Of a DNA stretch of 64,000 nt, positions 26,231-35,909 are shown piece by piece (position 1 is the first letter of the stretch; each line of letters opens with the position of its first letter). The notes beneath the pieces are model-generated. The model made no database searches. It had not been told where the DNA came from and saw nothing but the letters and a program-made list of their open reading frames with translations. This DNA is from Peribacillus frigoritolerans. GTDB lineage: Bacteria; Bacillota; Bacilli; Bacillales; DSM-1321. The stretch spans positions 5,054,001 through 5,118,000 of the forward strand of contig NZ_CP158190.1 of NCBI RefSeq assembly GCF_040250305.1, written 5' to 3'. A program made the position numbers and the translations under genes.

Positions 26231-27445
26231 TTAAAGGACGTTGAATTTACCTTTTTTAGCAACAAGGGAAGCTCCGCCAATCATTAACAACGCTCTGTTA
26301 TCAACCATTTTCTTCATGAATGATGCAGTCTTACCTGTAACTTTCTTGCCGAATACAACACCAATCGCGTTGTCTTCACCAAGTGAACATACCGTTCCTT
26401 TGTTTTCGAAAGTGAACGTTTCAAGGTCGCTTTCATTACGAACCAATTTAGTCAGGTTCTTCGCAATGACCTCACCTTGCTGCATCGCGATTTGTGCGGT
26501 AGGCGGATATGGACGGTTAATTTCCTCGTTGATGATCAAAGCGCAGTCCCCTACGATAAAGATATCGTCATGACCCGGTGCCCGCATGTCAAGGTTCACT
26601 TTAATACGTCCGCGCATAGCTTCAAAACCGGAAGCCTCTATCACGGAGTTACCACGTACGCCAGCTGCCCACACTACGGTTCCCGCTTTGATTTCTTCCA
26701 CTTCATCTTCGCCTTTTGCCACGATGATGCCTTCAGGAGTCGCCCCCTTGATCGGTGTACCGATTTTGAATTCGACACCTTTTTTCTCAAGGTAAGATAC
26801 TGCATAATCCACCAATTCCGGGTCGAAGCCAGGGAGGACTGCTGGTGCTGCCTCCACACAATACATACGAACCTTTTGGAAATCGATGTCGTATTCTTTA
26901 CAAAGTTCAGGGACACGGTTAGCCAATTCGCCTAAGAATTCGATTCCCGTAAATCCTGCTCCTCCGACAACGATCGTCAAGCGGTCTTCATTCTTCTCGA
27001 CCTCGGAACTGTACGTAGCGAATTGCAATTGGATATGGTCACGGATTTTACGTGCCGTGTTCACGTTAGAGATAGAGAAAGCATATTCTTTTAGCCCTTG
27101 GATTCCGAACGTTTCCGATTCAGGTCCAAGACCAATCACTAAGTAATCATAAGAAATTTCGCCGTTTTCAAGGATGACTTTTTTGTTCTCCGTTTTCACT
27201 TCCAAAACGGAATCCTGGATGAATTTAACTTTGTTGTTAATGACACTTTTGATTGGATAGCGCACACGATCATGATGAAGCGTTCCAGCCGATGCTTCAT
27301 GCAGCCATGTTGTTTCATAGTGGTAATCATTTTTGTTAACTAATACGATTTCTGCTTCATTTTGACCTAATGCCTTCTGTAAGCGAGTAACAGTCATCAA
27401 TCCACCATAACCTGCTCCTAAAACAACGATAGTTGGCTTTTTCAA
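26231..27445 (-). CDS. yumB: Type II NADH dehydrogenase-like flavoprotein YumB
   Basis: About 404 aa. The FAD Rossmann motif is [19 protein letters not shown], the NADH motif is [19 protein letters not shown], and the late FAD motif is [31 protein letters not shown] is the conserved quinone-site region. The C-terminal basic amphipathic end ([12 protein letters not shown]) fits membrane attachment. The reaction is NADH:menaquinone oxidoreduction without proton pumping. TTG at 27445, preceded by AAGGTGG, gives [10 protein letters not shown] as in B. subtilis; 15 in-frame codons upstream were discarded. A Rex-like box lies about 103 bases upstream. Confidence 0.9.
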   Translation of the reverse strand: MKKPTIVVLGAGYGGLMTVTRLQKALGQNEAEIVLVNKNDYHYETTWLHEASAGTLHHDRVRYPIKSVINNKVKFIQDSVLEVKTENKKVILENGEISYDYLVIGLGPESETFGIQGLKEYAFSISNVNTARKIRDHIQLQFATYSSEVEKNEDRLTIVVGGAGFTGIEFLGELANRVPELCKEYDIDFQKVRMYCVEAAPAVLPGFDPELVDYAVSYLEKKGVEFKIGTPIKGATPEGIIVAKGEDEVEEIKAGTVVWAAGVRGNSVIEASGFEAMRGRIKVNLDMRAPGHDDIFIVGDCALIINEEINRPYPPTAQIAMQQGEVIAKNLTKLVRNESDLETFTFENKGTVCSLGEDNAIGVVFGKKVTGKTASFMKKMVDNRALLMIGGASLVAKKGKFNVL

Positions 27446-27523
27446 AAGTATTCTTCCACCTTTACGATATTTTCTTGTGATGCTTTCCATAACTAAAATA
27501 TATTGTCTATCTTATTAATTTCC

Positions 27524-27553
27524 ATTATAAAAAGCACTCTTATACATTTGTGA
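27524..27553 (-). promoter_or_regulatory. Probable promoter of yumB
   Basis: On the minus strand TATAAT (27524-27529) is preceded, 18 bases upstream, by TCACAA (27548-27553), a weak -35. It is the best sigma-A candidate in the 482-bp gap between yumB and yumC; the rest of the gap shows no gene. Confidence 0.55.
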
Positions 27554-27565
27554 CGTATTTCACGT
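27548..27565. promoter_or_regulatory. Rex-like operator
   Basis: TTGTGACGTATTTCACGT fits the Rex consensus TTGTGAA-N4-TTCACAA at 11 of 14 specified positions. It overlaps the -35 region of the yumB promoter, a position suited to repression. Rex senses the NADH/NAD+ ratio and controls ndh in B. subtilis; control of this gene is inferred. Confidence 0.55.
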
Positions 27566-27927
27566 AACACTTCGTAATTGTCATAAAAAATTCATAAAAA
27601 TTTTACCAAATGATGTCTAAGTAAATATTAGTCTTTTTCCATACCTTTTTCAAGTAACAAACCGAACTTTTTCGGGTTAAAATCAAGCTGAAAAACGTTA
27701 CTTTTCAACTAGTTCCATACCATATTTATACGATATGCTTAACATTGGCAAAGGGTAATTTTACCCACTTATGAAAGCGGATAAAGACCATTCATCATGA
27801 AACCGCCCTTATATAGTCAAAACTTTCTTACTTTTCTAACTTTCTCCGTTTTTTAAAAGATCATCTATGTTAAAATAAGAGAATAAATTTCAGCAAACCT
27901 AGTATCTAGTATATCGGAGGGATAACG

Positions 27928-28920
27928 TTGGAAGTTAATGAAAAAGTTTATGATATTACCATCATTGGCGGAGGCCCGGTTGGATTATTCACTGCATTTT
28001 ATGGAGGAATGAGACAGGCATCCGTAAAAATCATCGAGAGCCTGCCACAATTAGGCGGACAATTGTCAGCCCTTTATCCTGAGAAATACATCTATGATAT
28101 CGCTGGTTTCCCTAAAGTGCGCGCTCAGGAGCTAGTGAATAATTTGAAAGAACAAATGGCAAAGTTCGAACAGGATGTTGTCCTAGAGCAAGCCGTTAAA
28201 GAAGTGGAAAAGCAAGCCGATGGAGTCTTCAAGTTAACGACTGATAAAGAAATCCATTACTCCAAAACGATTATCATCACAGCTGGAAATGGGGCTTTCC
28301 AACCCCGCCGCATCGAAATTGAAGATGCAAAAAAATATGAAAACGGCAACCTTCACTATTTCATCGACGACCTCAATCATTTTGCCGGCAAAAAAGTGGT
28401 GGTTTTCGGTGGTGGGGATTCGGCAGTGGACTGGGCCTTAATGCTCGAGCCGATCGCCGAGAAAGTGAGCATCATTCACAGAAGGGATAAATTCCGTGCC
28501 CACGAACATAGTGTAGAAACACTTAAAAATTCAAAAGTTGAAATAAAGACTCCTTACATACCTTCAGAGTTGATTGGTACAGACGGACGGATCCATACGG
28601 TTGTCATCAAGGATACAAATGGTGAAGATACAGAGACGATGGAGGTGGATGCAGTCATCGTCAACTACGGCTTCGTTTCTTCTCTCGGTCCCATTAAGGA
28701 ATGGGGACTTGATATCCAGAAGAACAGTATTTTGGTGAATTCCAGAATGGAAACGAATATCCCGGGAATTTATGCAGCAGGTGATATTGCAACATATGAT
28801 GGAAAAGTCAAATTAATTGCAAGTGGTTTTGGTGAGGCACCCACTGCCGTCAATCACGCCAAACAATATATTGACCCAAAAGCAAAAGTTCAGCCGATGC
28901 ATAGTTCCTCCATGTTTTAA
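27928..28920 (+). CDS. yumC: Ferredoxin/flavodoxin-NADP+ reductase (YumC type)
   Basis: A 330-aa thioredoxin-reductase-like FNR without the CxxC disulfide. The FAD motif is [21 protein letters not shown], the NADPH motif [17 protein letters not shown] with [10 protein letters not shown], and the final FAD motif [13 protein letters not shown]. It moves electrons between NADPH and ferredoxin or flavodoxin and, in Firmicutes, supports Fe-S, nitric oxide synthase and bacillithiol-linked redox. TTG at 27928 has GGAGGG 6 bases upstream. It is divergent from yumB. Confidence 0.92.
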   Translation: MEVNEKVYDITIIGGGPVGLFTAFYGGMRQASVKIIESLPQLGGQLSALYPEKYIYDIAGFPKVRAQELVNNLKEQMAKFEQDVVLEQAVKEVEKQADGVFKLTTDKEIHYSKTIIITAGNGAFQPRRIEIEDAKKYENGNLHYFIDDLNHFAGKKVVVFGGGDSAVDWALMLEPIAEKVSIIHRRDKFRAHEHSVETLKNSKVEIKTPYIPSELIGTDGRIHTVVIKDTNGEDTETMEVDAVIVNYGFVSSLGPIKEWGLDIQKNSILVNSRMETNIPGIYAAGDIATYDGKVKLIASGFGEAPTAVNHAKQYIDPKAKVQPMHSSSMF

Positions 28921-28928
28921 AATTACGC

Positions 28929-28960
28929 AAAAACCCGACTTTCATAGCCGGGTTTTTTTT
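28929..28960 (+). terminator. Terminator of yumC
   Basis: AAACCCG (28931-28937) and CGGGTTT (28949-28955) form the stem, followed by a run of T. Confidence 0.85.
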
Positions 28961-29073
28961 ATTGTCCCCAATTCGGTTATTGTGGATAACTTTTCCCATT
29001 ACTTATCCACAGCGCTTACTTTTGTCATACTAAGGGTAAAGAGTAGGAGAAGCCATGAAAGGAGAATGCATCT

Positions 29074-29715
29074 ATGAATATTTTAATTGCAGGAGCCAAT
29101 GGAACGACAGGAAAGCAGATCATTGGGGAATTATCAAAAAATCCGCAAATGACTGTTTACGGAATGATCCGGAAAGAAGAACAGGCCCAAACGATAAAAG
29201 CACTCGGCGGGCATCCAATCCTTGCCGATTTAGAGGGAAATGTGGATAAAGCAGTGGATAACATGGAGGCCATCATTTTTGCAGCAGGATCTGGACCGAA
29301 AACAGGGCCGGATAAAACGACAGCTGTGGATAAGAATGGAGCCATTAAACTGGTTGATGCCGCCAAAAAGAAGGGGATCGAACGTTTTGTCATGCTGAGC
29401 TCTGTCGGTTCCGATAATCCGGAACAAGCCCAAGAAGAAATGCACCATTATCTCGAAGCAAAGCATGATGCCGATGAACATTTAAAAGCAAGCGGGCTGA
29501 CATACACGATTGTCCGGCCGGTTGCTTTGACAAATGAACAAGCCATCGGAAAAATATTTGTTGATGAGAAAGTGGATCATGCTGACAATTCCATTCCAAG
29601 AGCCGATGTCGCCACCGTTCTTGCCAAATCAATCACAGAAGAAAAAACATTCAATAAAACATTCGAAATTTCCAGCAGCACCCTCCCAATCAAGGAGGCC
29701 CTGAACAATATTTAA
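29074..29715 (+). CDS. NAD(P)-binding atypical SDR protein (YhfK-like)
   Basis: A 213-aa Rossmann-fold protein of the NAD(P)H-binding atypical SDR group. The nucleotide motif is NILIAGANGTTGKQI, followed by MIRKEEQAQTIKALGG, IIFAAGSGPKTGPDKT, VMLSSVGSDNPEQ and YTIVRPVALTNEQ. The usual SDR catalytic Tyr-x3-Lys is replaced by YLEAKHDADEHL, with the Tyr and Lys in place. Relatives include YhfK of B. subtilis and flavin/biliverdin reductase-like proteins; the substrate is unknown. A GGAGA site 9 bases before the ATG supports the start. Confidence 0.85.
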   Translation: MNILIAGANGTTGKQIIGELSKNPQMTVYGMIRKEEQAQTIKALGGHPILADLEGNVDKAVDNMEAIIFAAGSGPKTGPDKTTAVDKNGAIKLVDAAKKKGIERFVMLSSVGSDNPEQAQEEMHHYLEAKHDADEHLKASGLTYTIVRPVALTNEQAIGKIFVDEKVDHADNSIPRADVATVLAKSITEEKTFNKTFEISSSTLPIKEALNNI

Positions 29716-29733
29716 AGCAGCAAATAAGCATGA

Positions 29734-29966
29734 AAAAGGGCACTTTTTTTAGTGCCCCCTAGACTGTAGTCAAATTTGATGTTTGCCTGGTTTTTTCTTT
29801 AATAAACGCTCCAGCTGTTTTCAGCTGAAGCGTTTATTCGACCGTTCTCAAACTTTATTCGTCCGTCCATGTACCTAGCCTATTTTCAAATCATGGTTCG
29901 GGATGAGACCATTCCAAATCCCTTTTGCCTATAAACTAAGGGGGACACTTGTTAAAGTGCCCCCCC
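29734..29966. terminator. Cluster of three hairpins between convergent genes
   Basis: Three inverted repeats lie in this gap. GGGCACT/AGTGCCC at 29738-29757 is followed by TTTTTC on the minus strand. AATAAACGCT...AGCGTTTATT with an inner CAGCTG pair spans 29801-29838. GGGGGACACTT/AAGTGCCCCC spans 29940-29966 and is the likely yutM terminator. The first and third share the GGGCACT/AGTGCCC core. Confidence 0.65.
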
Positions 29967-29987
29967 TTTCTCAATGATAAGAGTTTC

Positions 29988-30350
29988 TTAGCAGTTCTCC
30001 GGCGTACCGGCGTTTTTAGCCGTTTTGAAGGAAGACCCGCAACCGCATGAAGCGATAGCATTTGGGTTTTCGATCGTAAAGCCTCCACCCATCATCGTTT
30101 GTTTATAATCAATTACCGTTCCATTCAATATATCTGCATCCTGGGAATCAACAAGGATCTTAATTTCAAACTGTTCCAGCTGGCTATCTTTTTCTCCGGG
30201 TTCTTGTTCAAAACCCATTCCGTAGGATAATCCACTGCAGCCTCCGCCTTTAACGGCCACTCTTAAAAAGGAACCCTCTTCACCATTTTGTTTCATCATT
30301 TCTTTTATCTGAAAAGCGGCAGCTTCCGTTATTTGAACAACTTCACTCAC
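29988..30350 (-). CDS. yutM: A-type Fe-S cluster carrier (YutM)
   Basis: A 120-aa HesB/IscA-family protein. The three cluster-binding Cys are visible: GGGCSGLSYG, then SCGCGSSFKT near the C-terminus. An extension (AKNAGTPENC) follows with one further Cys. A-type proteins carry assembled Fe-S clusters to targets, fitting the suf operon and lipA elsewhere in the window. GGAGG lies upstream of the ATG at 30350. Confidence 0.92.
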   Translation of the reverse strand: MSEVVQITEAAAFQIKEMMKQNGEEGSFLRVAVKGGGCSGLSYGMGFEQEPGEKDSQLEQFEIKILVDSQDADILNGTVIDYKQTMMGGGFTIENPNAIASCGCGSSFKTAKNAGTPENC

Positions 30351-30521
30351 AATAAATCCCTCCTTCTTCTGATATGTGAGATAGAACTATTACTCTTTAT
30401 AGTATATACCAAAGAAATTCCCACGCTCAATTTTCCAGCTTGAAAAAATCATATTCCCCCACCTATTTTACCAACAAAAATTAGTTTATAATAAAGACTG
30501 TAGGTATAATTAACCGTTCCA

Positions 30522-31265
30522 TTGGGCCCAATCCCAAATTACAGTAAGGGGGTAATCACCATCGAAGGCATACATCCTCTATATGATAAAAGCATGGAAT
30601 GCCTTTTATGCAAGCAAAAATCAACCACTAAAAAGGTACGGTCGCGTTTTGTAAAAGTTTCTAAATATGACACGGACTTTTGCCCCATTTATGCTGATTC
30701 AGCCGTTAACGCACTTTACTATAATATCTTTGTTTGCCCTCACTGCGGCTTTTCGTATTCGGAGGATTTCTCCCGGTACTTCCCCCCCACTACAATGGAA
30801 ATCATTATGGAAAAAGTAAGCTCCCAGTGGGTTCCCCACCATTTTAGCAAGGAGAGATCCATTAAAGATGCGATCAATACATACAAGCTAGCGAGTTATT
30901 GCGGAGCTTTAAAAAAGGAAAAACATATAATCCTTGCCGGAATCTGTTTACGGATAGCATGGTTATATAGGATCCACAAAAGCAAGGAACAAGAAGAAAG
31001 ATTTTTGAAGTTCGCCCTAAAGGAATATGAAGCATCCTATTCAACAGGAGACTTCAGCGGCACTCAGGTATCCGAAGCCAGAATCCTCTATCTCGCTGGT
31101 GACATCTCAAGGAGGTTAGGAAATGAAAAGGCAGCCATCAAGTATTTTTCATTAGTGTTCGAAAGTCAAAAAAATGCCCGGGAAGCCTCCATCATCCAGA
31201 TGGCCAGGGACCGATTTCAGGAACTCAAGCAGCAATTAACAACCCACTCGTTGCTGCAGCACTGA
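30522..31265 (+). CDS. DUF2225 protein with two zinc-binding Cys pairs
   Basis: About 235-248 aa. The N-terminal domain has CLLCKQKSTTKKVRSRFVKV and FVCPHCGFSYSEDF, two CxxC pairs likely to bind zinc. The rest is helical and TPR-like (ILYLAGDISRRLGNEKAAIKYFSLVFESQ). The function is unknown. The start is uncertain. TTG at 30522 opens the frame but lacks a ribosome site. AAGGGGG at 30546-30552 lies 8 bases before an in-frame ATC at 30561 that aligns with where homologues usually begin. The next ATG (MECLLC, 30594-30608) would cut the conserved PLYDKS segment. Confidence 0.75.
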   Translation: MGPIPNYSKGVITIEGIHPLYDKSMECLLCKQKSTTKKVRSRFVKVSKYDTDFCPIYADSAVNALYYNIFVCPHCGFSYSEDFSRYFPPTTMEIIMEKVSSQWVPHHFSKERSIKDAINTYKLASYCGALKKEKHIILAGICLRIAWLYRIHKSKEQEERFLKFALKEYEASYSTGDFSGTQVSEARILYLAGDISRRLGNEKAAIKYFSLVFESQKNAREASIIQMARDRFQELKQQLTTHSLLQH

Positions 31266-31267
31266 TA

Positions 31268-31303
31268 TTAAAAAGGCTGTCCACGAAGGAACAGCCTTTT
31301 TGT
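31268..31303. terminator. Bidirectional terminator, DUF2225 gene / yuzB
   Basis: AAAAAGGCTGT and ACAGCCTTTTT form the stem around a 10-nt loop, between convergent genes. Confidence 0.85.
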
Positions 31304-31316
31304 TCGCCGTTGATGA

Positions 31317-31553
31317 TTAAAACATTTGAAATTCATCAATGTACTTATATATTTTATCAACCAATTCATCCGTTGTGTCACCAAAAACCACTTCACCGTT
31401 TACAAGCGCATATAAGTTACTGGAGCATCTGCCGCAATAACCCAGACAACCATATTCTATGATATCCAAATTCGGATCCCGCTCCAATCTTTCCAGAGCC
31501 TCCTGAGCGCCGCTGGCCAGATTGCTTACACAAAATTCAATAATCGGGTACAT
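31317..31553 (-). CDS. yuzB: YuzB-like DUF1450 protein
   Basis: A 78-aa thioredoxin-like protein with the Cys pattern IEFCVSNL...[19 protein letters not shown], resembling [2Fe-2S] thioredoxin-like ferredoxins. The role is not established. Its place between yutM and yutJ matches B. subtilis. Confidence 0.85.
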   Translation of the reverse strand: MYPIIEFCVSNLASGAQEALERLERDPNLDIIEYGCLGYCGRCSSNLYALVNGEVVFGDTTDELVDKIYKYIDEFQMF

Positions 31554-31841
31554 TGTTTCACCTCACAGTTACTAACAAACCATCTTATTACTTTTCCCTT
31601 CTACAGTCAATATTTACGCATAAAAAATCAGCCGATTTCAAGATATCGGTTGTGATTTCCTTTTATATTCGTTATACTTTTGTCGGGGTACGTAAATTAA
31701 AGAAAATTAACTAATTTTTTATTCTTGCTACTAATTGGGGTATATATATTTAATTAAACTTTAAAGGGGACCATTTGGGGGAATCCTATAGTTAAATGCT
31801 AGTCAAATTTTTCAAGAGATCAAATAAAGGGGAAAAATCAT

Positions 31842-32909
31842 ATGAAGAATCTAGTCATACTTGGTGGCGGGTATGGTGGTATGCGCATGTTGCAAAGATT
31901 GCTGCCTAATCAGCTTCCTGAAAATGTGAGCATCACGCTTATCGACCGTAATCCTTATCACTGCTTAAAAACGGAATATTATGCTTTAGCAGCAGGTACC
32001 ATTCCAGATCAGCACATCCGTGTTGCATTTCCTGAACATCCTCGCTTGAAGAACGTGTACGGAGAAGTACTTTCCATCGATATGGAAAATAAACAAGTCA
32101 TTATAGAAAATCAAGATCCTGTCGTTTATGATGATTTAGTCATTGGCCTTGGCTGCGAAGATAAATACCACAATATTCCTGGAGCAGACACACATACCTA
32201 CAGTATCCAAACAATCGATAAATCACGCCGAACATATTCAGCCTTGAATAATTTAGGTGCCGGTGCAACCGTTTCTATCGTTGGTGGCGGACTGAGTGGT
32301 GTTGAGCTTGCAAGTGAATTGATTGAAAGCCGTTCAGATTTAAACGTTAAATTATTCGACCGTGGACCGCATATTCTATCTGCTTTCCCAGAAAGATTAA
32401 GCACCTTTGTCGAATCATGGTTCGATAAACATACAATCGAAATCGTCCATCATTCAAATATAACGAAAGTTGAACCAAACCTTCTTTATAATGGCGACGA
32501 AGCCGTTCAAAGCGACGTCATCGTATGGACAGCTGGAATCCAGCCAAGTAAGATCATCCGCGATATGGATATTGAAAAAGACCGTCAAGGAAGAGCCGTT
32601 CTGACTCCTCAGCATTTCCTTCCTAATGATGACAGCATCTTTGTGGTCGGCGACTGCGCAAGCCTGCCGCATGCACCTAGTGCTCAATTAGCGGAGTCCC
32701 AAGCTGAGCAAATCGTACAGGTTCTTGTAAAGAAATGGGCAAATGAACCACTTCCAGAAAGCTTCCCGACAATGAAATTAAAAGGGACATTAGGTTCTCT
32801 TGGGAAGAAACAAGGGTTTGGTCTTGTTGCAAATCGCCCAATCACCGGCAGAGTGGCCCGCCTGATGAAATCAGGCATTCTCTGGATGTATAAATACCAT
32901 AACGGTTGA
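31842..32909 (+). CDS. yutJ: Type II NADH dehydrogenase-like protein YutJ
   Basis: A 355-aa flavoprotein of the NDH-2 family. FAD motif NLVILGGGYGGMRMLQRL, NADH motif ATVSIVGGGLSGVELASELI, final FAD motif DSIFVVGDCASLP, and AQLAESQAEQIVQVL where YumB has AQIAMQQGE. It is shorter than YumB and the C-terminal membrane tail is less pronounced (RLMKSGILWMYKYHNG). It probably oxidises NADH or another donor; the acceptor is uncertain. AAGGGGAAA precedes the ATG. The 288-bp upstream gap is AT-rich with no gene. Confidence 0.87.
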   Translation: MKNLVILGGGYGGMRMLQRLLPNQLPENVSITLIDRNPYHCLKTEYYALAAGTIPDQHIRVAFPEHPRLKNVYGEVLSIDMENKQVIIENQDPVVYDDLVIGLGCEDKYHNIPGADTHTYSIQTIDKSRRTYSALNNLGAGATVSIVGGGLSGVELASELIESRSDLNVKLFDRGPHILSAFPERLSTFVESWFDKHTIEIVHHSNITKVEPNLLYNGDEAVQSDVIVWTAGIQPSKIIRDMDIEKDRQGRAVLTPQHFLPNDDSIFVVGDCASLPHAPSAQLAESQAEQIVQVLVKKWANEPLPESFPTMKLKGTLGSLGKKQGFGLVANRPITGRVARLMKSGILWMYKYHNG

Positions 32910-32937
32910 TTCCAACCCATCTATGCTACATTTTATA

Positions 32938-32984
32938 AACTGGCCCAATGAGCTGCATGCAGCTCATTCATGGGTCAGTTTTTC
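32938..32984. terminator. Terminator of yutJ (bidirectional)
   Basis: AACTGGCCCA pairs imperfectly with TGGGTCAGTT around an inner perfect TGAGCTGCATGCAGCTCA palindrome, then TTTTT. Confidence 0.85.
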
Positions 32985-33003
32985 TTATTTCTTCCATTAT
33001 ATA

Positions 33004-33333
33004 TCATACTTGTATTGTATATCCGTATTTTTCCATCGTTTCCACCACTTTTTTGAGACGCACATTTCCTTCTGCGATGATTTCTCCTTCGATGAGGACC
33101 AGTGGATAAAATAAATCTTCCTCGATCATCTTCAAGGCAAAGCTCTTTTGCTTTTGCGTTTCTGGAGGATTAAACATATCTATATAGGATATTTTGAATT
33201 TCTGCTCAGGAAACTTCCTCGTTAAAGCGGCTTCAAGCCACTCGCAGGTATCTTTCGAAGAAGGGAGATTCACACAACTTGCGCAAATTTGCTCCGCACC
33301 ATACACTTCTATCTCAATTTCTTTCATTACCAC
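33004..33333 (-). CDS. yuzD: YuzD-like DUF1462 protein
   Basis: A 109-aa protein with a thioredoxin-like beginning: EIEVYGAEQICASCVNLPSSKDT carries a CxxC, followed by IDMFNPPETQKQ and YPLVLIEGEIIAEGN, where the Pro-Leu-Val corresponds to the thioredoxin cis-Pro region. The role is unknown; it neighbours the Nfu-type gene as in B. subtilis. GTG at 33333 is preferred because GGAGG lies 6 bases before it; ATG two codons later is possible. Confidence 0.83.
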   Translation of the reverse strand: MVMKEIEIEVYGAEQICASCVNLPSSKDTCEWLEAALTRKFPEQKFKISYIDMFNPPETQKQKSFALKMIEEDLFYPLVLIEGEIIAEGNVRLKKVVETMEKYGYTIQV

Positions 33334-33425
33334 ACTCTTCCTCCTTCATTTTGAATAATGTTTAAAAACTTCACCTGTTTCCATCATACCAGAATAATAT
33401 AGATTATATTTCCGCAAAGTTACAG

Positions 33426-33455
33426 TTGGATTTTTTACTACCTTCGCTTTATAAT
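33426..33455 (+). promoter_or_regulatory. Sigma-A promoter of yutI
   Basis: TTGGAT (33426-33431) and TATAAT (33450-33455) are 18 bases apart and lie about 25 bases before the yutI start. Confidence 0.65.
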
Positions 33456-33480
33456 ATGATTAGGAAAGGAGTCGATTGCA

Positions 33481-33717
33481 ATGTCTGAACAAACAATGGA
33501 AGTTCAAGTTCAAGAAGTCCTAGATAAGCTTCGTCCGTTTCTTCTTCGTGATGGCGGTGACTGTGAACTAGTTGACGTAGAAGATGGAATTGTAAAATTA
33601 CGATTACTAGGAGCCTGCGGAAGCTGTCCTAGTTCGACCATTACGCTAAAAGCTGGGATTGAGCGTGCCCTTCTTGAAGAAGTTCCTGGTGTAGTGGAAG
33701 TTGAACAAGTTTTCTAA
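33481..33717 (+). CDS. yutI: NifU C-terminal-domain (Nfu-type) Fe-S scaffold/carrier
   Basis: A 78-aa single-domain Nfu protein with the cluster motif [15 protein letters not shown] (CxxC) after [20 protein letters not shown]. Nfu proteins bind a [4Fe-4S] cluster at a dimer interface and deliver it to targets such as aconitase or lipoyl synthase. AAAGGAG lies 9 bases before the ATG. Confidence 0.93.
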   Translation: MSEQTMEVQVQEVLDKLRPFLLRDGGDCELVDVEDGIVKLRLLGACGSCPSSTITLKAGIERALLEEVPGVVEVEQVF

Positions 33718-33821
33718 TGGCCCTTTAAATAACAACAGCGTATGGATGAAGGCTCACTTCATCTATACACGTTCAACCTTTTTCATACAGGCCGGAATCT
33801 TTTCCGGGCTGCAATAAAAAT

Positions 33822-33882
33822 AAAGCTGACTCGGCTTTTGCCCTATCAAATTGATACGGCTTGACGCGAGTCAGCTTTTTTA
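33822..33882. terminator. Bidirectional terminator, yutI / thrB
   Basis: AAGCTGACTCG (33823-33833) pairs with CGAGTCAGCTT (33867-33877), with an inner partial stem, and T-tracts on both strands. A weaker CCGGAA/TTCCGG hairpin lies just upstream at 33788-33811. Confidence 0.85.
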
Positions 33883-33906
33883 TATGGACAATGAATGAAG
33901 CATGGC

Positions 33907-34851
33907 TCACGATTTCAAAAATTTCAATTCATTTTTTTCCTGTTCTGAAAGGGTTGCCGTATAGCTGCCTTCATTATCGATTTCCAATTCTCTCACAAGA
34001 AATTCCGGAAATTTTTCCTTCAATACTGTGAGCAAACTTTCACTATTTTCTGCGGATGATAAGCATAAAACAGTTGGGCCTGCTCCGCTTAGGGCTGCAC
34101 CAAATCCGCCTTCATTGAGGACAACTTCTTCAATAAGCGCTAAATGAGGGACCAACTCTGCTCTATATGGTTGATGGAAACGATCACTTTGCATCATTTC
34201 ACCAACAAGCTTCCAATCTTTAGATAGAACTCCTGCAAGCATTACATTTGCGGCTGCACTTCCGCTTATCGCCTCTTTATAGGAAAGCGAATTCGGAAGG
34301 ACATTTCTTGAATCTTCCGTAAGCAATTCAAAATCGGGAATGACAGCAATCACCTTAACTCCCTCGATTGGAAACGACACGACATCCGTTCTTTCCTCCG
34401 TATGCAGGCCCACAACCAATCCACCATACACTGATGCCCCCGCATTATCCGGATGCCCTTCAAAGAGGGAAGCATGCCTATTCTTCTCCTCTTCGGATAA
34501 ATGAAGTTCACCAACGATGTTCGCCAATTCAATCCCCGCCACAATGGCAGAGGCACTGCTTCCAAGACCCCGTGCCAGTGGAATTTCGCTAGAGACGAAA
34601 AGCCGGCATGGGGAAAGTTCCTTTCCATAGGATGCCGCCGTTTCCTTGGCAATTTGGACGATATAATTACGATCATCCGTTGGAAAAACAGACATTTCCT
34701 CTGAAAGTGGAACGACTTCCCATTGATTTGATGAAGATCCGTGTATTTCCAAGTAAAGTCCTAGCGCCAAGCCGATGGAATCGAATCCTGGTCCTAAGTT
34801 GGCCGTACTTGCTGGTACACGGATCAAGAACATCTCTGATTCCGCACTCAT
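33907..34851 (-). CDS. thrB: Homoserine kinase
   Basis: A 314-aa GHMP kinase that phosphorylates homoserine in threonine synthesis. It shows [20 protein letters not shown], the ATP loop [15 protein letters not shown] and [17 protein letters not shown] at 34851 overlaps the thrC stop (ATGA), so the two are translationally coupled. Last gene of hom-thrC-thrB. Confidence 0.95.
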   Translation of the reverse strand: MSAESEMFLIRVPASTANLGPGFDSIGLALGLYLEIHGSSSNQWEVVPLSEEMSVFPTDDRNYIVQIAKETAASYGKELSPCRLFVSSEIPLARGLGSSASAIVAGIELANIVGELHLSEEEKNRHASLFEGHPDNAGASVYGGLVVGLHTEERTDVVSFPIEGVKVIAVIPDFELLTEDSRNVLPNSLSYKEAISGSAAANVMLAGVLSKDWKLVGEMMQSDRFHQPYRAELVPHLALIEEVVLNEGGFGAALSGAGPTVLCLSSAENSESLLTVLKEKFPEFLVRELEIDNEGSYTATLSEQEKNELKFLKS

Positions 34852-35909
34852 GCCTGTTTCACACCCTGCAGATGTTCTAAAATGACCTCTTCATCCATTG
34901 GCAGCAATGTCGGCTGAATCGTGCTTGTATTTACTGCCACATTCGGATCTTTCAATCCATTTCCAGTCAAAACGGCAACAATCTTACTTCCTTTTTTGAT
35001 TTCACCGCTTTTTAATTGTTTATAGATGCCTGCAATGGAAGCACATGATGCCGGCTCTGCAAATACCCCTTCTTTTTTAGCGAGGAAATGATAGGCTTCC
35101 AGAATTTCTTCGTCCGTCACCTCATCAATTTTGCCTTTGGATTCATTTGCTGCTTCCACAGCAAAGCTCCAACTTGCAGGATTTCCAATCCGGATGGCTG
35201 TTGCAATCGTTTCTGGATTTTCAATAATGCTATCCCGGACAATTGCAGCCGCACCTTCAGCTTCGAACCCTCTCATTTCAGGAAGGCCCGTTTGTTTCGA
35301 TTCGTTATATTCTTTAAAACCTTTCCAGTAAGCCGTTATATTACCTGCATTCCCAACTGGAAGCGCCAAAATATCCGGTGCGGAGCCGAGGGCATCACAA
35401 ATTTCGAAAGCCGCTGTTTTCTGCCCTTCAATCCGGTATGGGTTGACCGAATTCACAAGAGTTATCGGTGAGCTCTCACTAAGTGAACGGACGATTTTTA
35501 AAGCCTGGTCGAAGTTCCCTTCGATCGAGATGATTTCCGCTCCGTACATGACGGCTTGGGCAAGCTTGCCCATGGCTATTTTCCCTTCAGGGATGACAAC
35601 GATACAGCGCAGGTTGGCCCGGGCCGCATAAGCGGCTGCAGCTGCCGATGTATTCCCAGTGGAAGCACAGATGATCGTGTCGCTGCCCTCTTCTATCGCT
35701 TTGGCGACAGCCATGACCATGCCGCGGTCTTTAAACGACCCAGTTGGATTCGCCCCTTCATATTTTACATGTAAGTCGATTCCCCACTCTTCGGATAATC
35801 GATTCAGTCTGATTAAAGGTGTATTACCCTCCAAAAGGGTTAGTGCAGGTGTGTTTTCATTAACGGGTAAAAATTCTTTATACGTGCTTATAAGTCCTTG
35901 CCAGCTCAT
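34848..35909 (-). CDS. thrC: Threonine synthase
   Basis: A 353-aa PLP enzyme making threonine from O-phosphohomoserine. PLP should bind K60 in [10 protein letters not shown]. It also shows [18 protein letters not shown] and the phosphate loop [16 protein letters not shown]. It overlaps hom by 4 bases upstream and thrB by 4 bases downstream. Confidence 0.95.
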   Translation of the reverse strand: MSWQGLISTYKEFLPVNENTPALTLLEGNTPLIRLNRLSEEWGIDLHVKYEGANPTGSFKDRGMVMAVAKAIEEGSDTIICASTGNTSAAAAAYAARANLRCIVVIPEGKIAMGKLAQAVMYGAEIISIEGNFDQALKIVRSLSESSPITLVNSVNPYRIEGQKTAAFEICDALGSAPDILALPVGNAGNITAYWKGFKEYNESKQTGLPEMRGFEAEGAAAIVRDSIIENPETIATAIRIGNPASWSFAVEAANESKGKIDEVTDEEILEAYHFLAKKEGVFAEPASCASIAGIYKQLKSGEIKKGSKIVAVLTGNGLKDPNVAVNTSTIQPTLLPMDEEVILEHLQGVKQA

